From NCBI GenBank assembly GCA_000969725.1, contig JXSR01S029216.1: a stretch of 21,008 nucleotides of DNA. One strand, given 5' to 3'. Made by a program: the position numbers and the translations under genes. Below, piece after piece: positions 19,855 through 21,008 of this stretch; position 1 is the first letter of the stretch; each line of letters opens with the position of its first letter. The notes beneath the pieces were generated by a model. It ran no database searches, was not told the origin of the DNA, and saw nothing but the letters and a program-made list of their open reading frames with translations. The stretch comes from Ophiothrix spiculata. Taxonomy: Eukaryota; Echinodermata; Ophiuroidea; Amphilepidida; Ophiotrichidae.

Positions 19855-20693
19855 CACTCCCGGTCAAAAGTGTTTGCGCACATAACCTATAACCAGCCAT
19901 ATCTCGAGAACCGTTCATTATTTGCAATAATTTTTTACTGATGTTATATTTTTTTATAGTTCTAAAGAAATCAGCAGGAATTGCATTCAACGCATTAAAA
20001 ATATGGCGTGCTAAACGTACTGTATACTTTCTTCAGCACGTTCAAAAATGGAGTTTAAATTTATAACTGCGCATTAGTTTGAAAGCTATTAACCTGAAAA
20101 TTTTCTTTAAGTTAGGCCAAAGAAAAAAAAGAACTCTGTCTCAGCTTCCTGCGCGCATTTGGTTAAAAATTCAAATTTTACCGCATTTTTTTTGTTTTTT
20201 AGGTTTTCAGGAGATTTCTTGCTTTTTTATTTTTTCCTTACATCGAGAGAAGAAAAAAAAGTTAAATAAACGGCCACGAAAAAAATATAGTGGCCGAAAA
20301 ATGCAATAAAAAAAAAATTAGGGGGGTATTTCCACATCTGCGTAGCCCTTTTTTACAAAAAAAAAAAAATGCGTAGTGCTTAGGGTTTTGACCTTAAGTA
20401 AGCTGAGACAGAGTTCTTTTTTTTCTGGCCTAACATGGTGATAACGAGCAACAAGAATATTAAACTACACAGGTACGAATCAATAACTGCATGTGGTGTA
20501 TTTGTATGTGGTCCAGGAAATTGACCATTTTAATGGTTATGGAAGATCAAATAGAAGAAACATTGATTTATTTATGTTGGATACATATGTCAACTACAAA
20601 AACCATTAATTTGTTATGAGTTTGGATCGTTTGATATAATAATTGGGTTTTTGCTCGTTTTAAAGCATGCACAAGCACTTTTGACCGGGAGTG
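19855..20693. mobile_element. Tc1/mariner-type non-autonomous element (839 bp)
   Basis: The left end CACTCCCGGTCAAAAGTG is exactly inverted at the right end, and similarity goes on inward (TTTGCGCA against CTTGTGCA). Both ends are flanked by TA (19853-19854 and 20694-20695), the target duplication of the Tc1/mariner group. No D,D-E/D transposase frame is present: the interior is AT-rich and mostly a second inverted repeat. Confidence 0.85.
20111..20434. mobile_element. Inverted-repeat element nested in the mariner-type MITE
   Basis: GTTAGGCCAAAGAAAAAAAA plus GAACTCTGTCTCAGCTT (20111-20147) is the near-exact inverse of 20398-20434. Inside, GCATTTTTTTTG and AAAAAATGCG, and GGCCACGA with TGGCCGAA, add smaller pairings around A/T runs. 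It is either a nested insertion or the inner part of a long foldback. Confidence 0.75.
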
Positions 20694-20695
20694 TA

Positions 20696-21008
20696 GTTAT
20701 ACAGGAGGTAGAATGGGACGGGTGACCTGCATTTGCACTGATCAGAATGCACACTTATTTCAAAGTTATTGGATCAAACTCAACTGTGAGGGTATTGCTG
20801 CTCCTCGTTTACAACAAGCATGTATCTATTCCAACAATGAAGATTGCTTATACACTGGTCACATAAGCCGCAGGAAGCCGCAACACAAGTATGACACGGT
20901 GAATGCTTGCAATGCCTGGTCGGTCACCAGTGGCTATGGAACCATAACTGAAGATATTATATACTACAAGCTGCAAGGTTTTAACTTGGAATTAAATTCT
21001 TGCGCCTA
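20696..21008. other. Window end, nothing recognised
   Basis: About 310 bp past the mariner-type element, of more balanced composition. No exon or repeat was recognised on either strand. Confidence 0.45.

Overview
This is an AT-rich, repeat-dense piece of animal nuclear genome. Bacterial gene organisation is absent: most ORFs are under 100 codons and without recognisable products. The one convincing gene is split by GT...AG introns and encodes an SH2-domain protein with PxxxPR motifs, which points to a metazoan. The mix of short inverted-repeat DNA transposons, tRNA-derived SINEs and CR1/L2-like LINE scraps would suit a marine invertebrate or basal deuterostome, but I cannot name the species.

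The gene lies on the minus strand and fills most of the window. Four coding exons read 18903-17912, 14729-14610, 4604-4430 and 2601-2374. All junctions are consistent: phases 2, 2 and 0, each with GT and AG dinucleotides. Joined from a well-placed ATG at 18870 they give 493 codons plus stop. The N-terminal two thirds is a low-complexity, acidic, Ser/Pro-rich tail with three PxxxPR motifs. The C-terminal part is one SH2 domain (about residues 353-448) carrying FIVRES, then a short acidic tail with several tyrosines. The architecture is that of a cytoplasmic phosphotyrosine adaptor. The SH2 domain reads most like tensin or RIN types, but I cannot assign an ortholog. Because exon 1 starts at a splice acceptor, at least one more upstream exon lies beyond 18904, possibly outside the window.

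The rest is intron and flank. Window start to 2.4 kb is 3' flank: a tandem array of about 88 bp units overlaps the stop codon, a second array end lies at positions 1-107, and there is an inverted-repeat element at 686-972. Intron 3 (2.6-4.4 kb) holds a striking 165-bp near-perfect hairpin, a tRNA-derived SINE and a LINE-type 3' tail. Intron 2 (4.6-14.6 kb) holds a LINE reverse-transcriptase remnant, SINEs, two hAT-like MITEs, diverged duplications, a 633-bp element with 16-bp terminal repeats, and a MITE ending 19 bp from exon 2. Intron 1 (14.7-17.9 kb) holds a cluster of nested inverted repeats and a 190-bp hairpin. Upstream of exon 1 (18.9-21.0 kb) is an 839-bp Tc1/mariner-type element with exact TA target duplications and another inverted-repeat element nested inside it.

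No rRNA, CRISPR, operon or intact transposase gene was seen. The most unusual points are the duplicated gene tail, the long intronic hairpins, and an SH2 adaptor that I cannot place in a known family.
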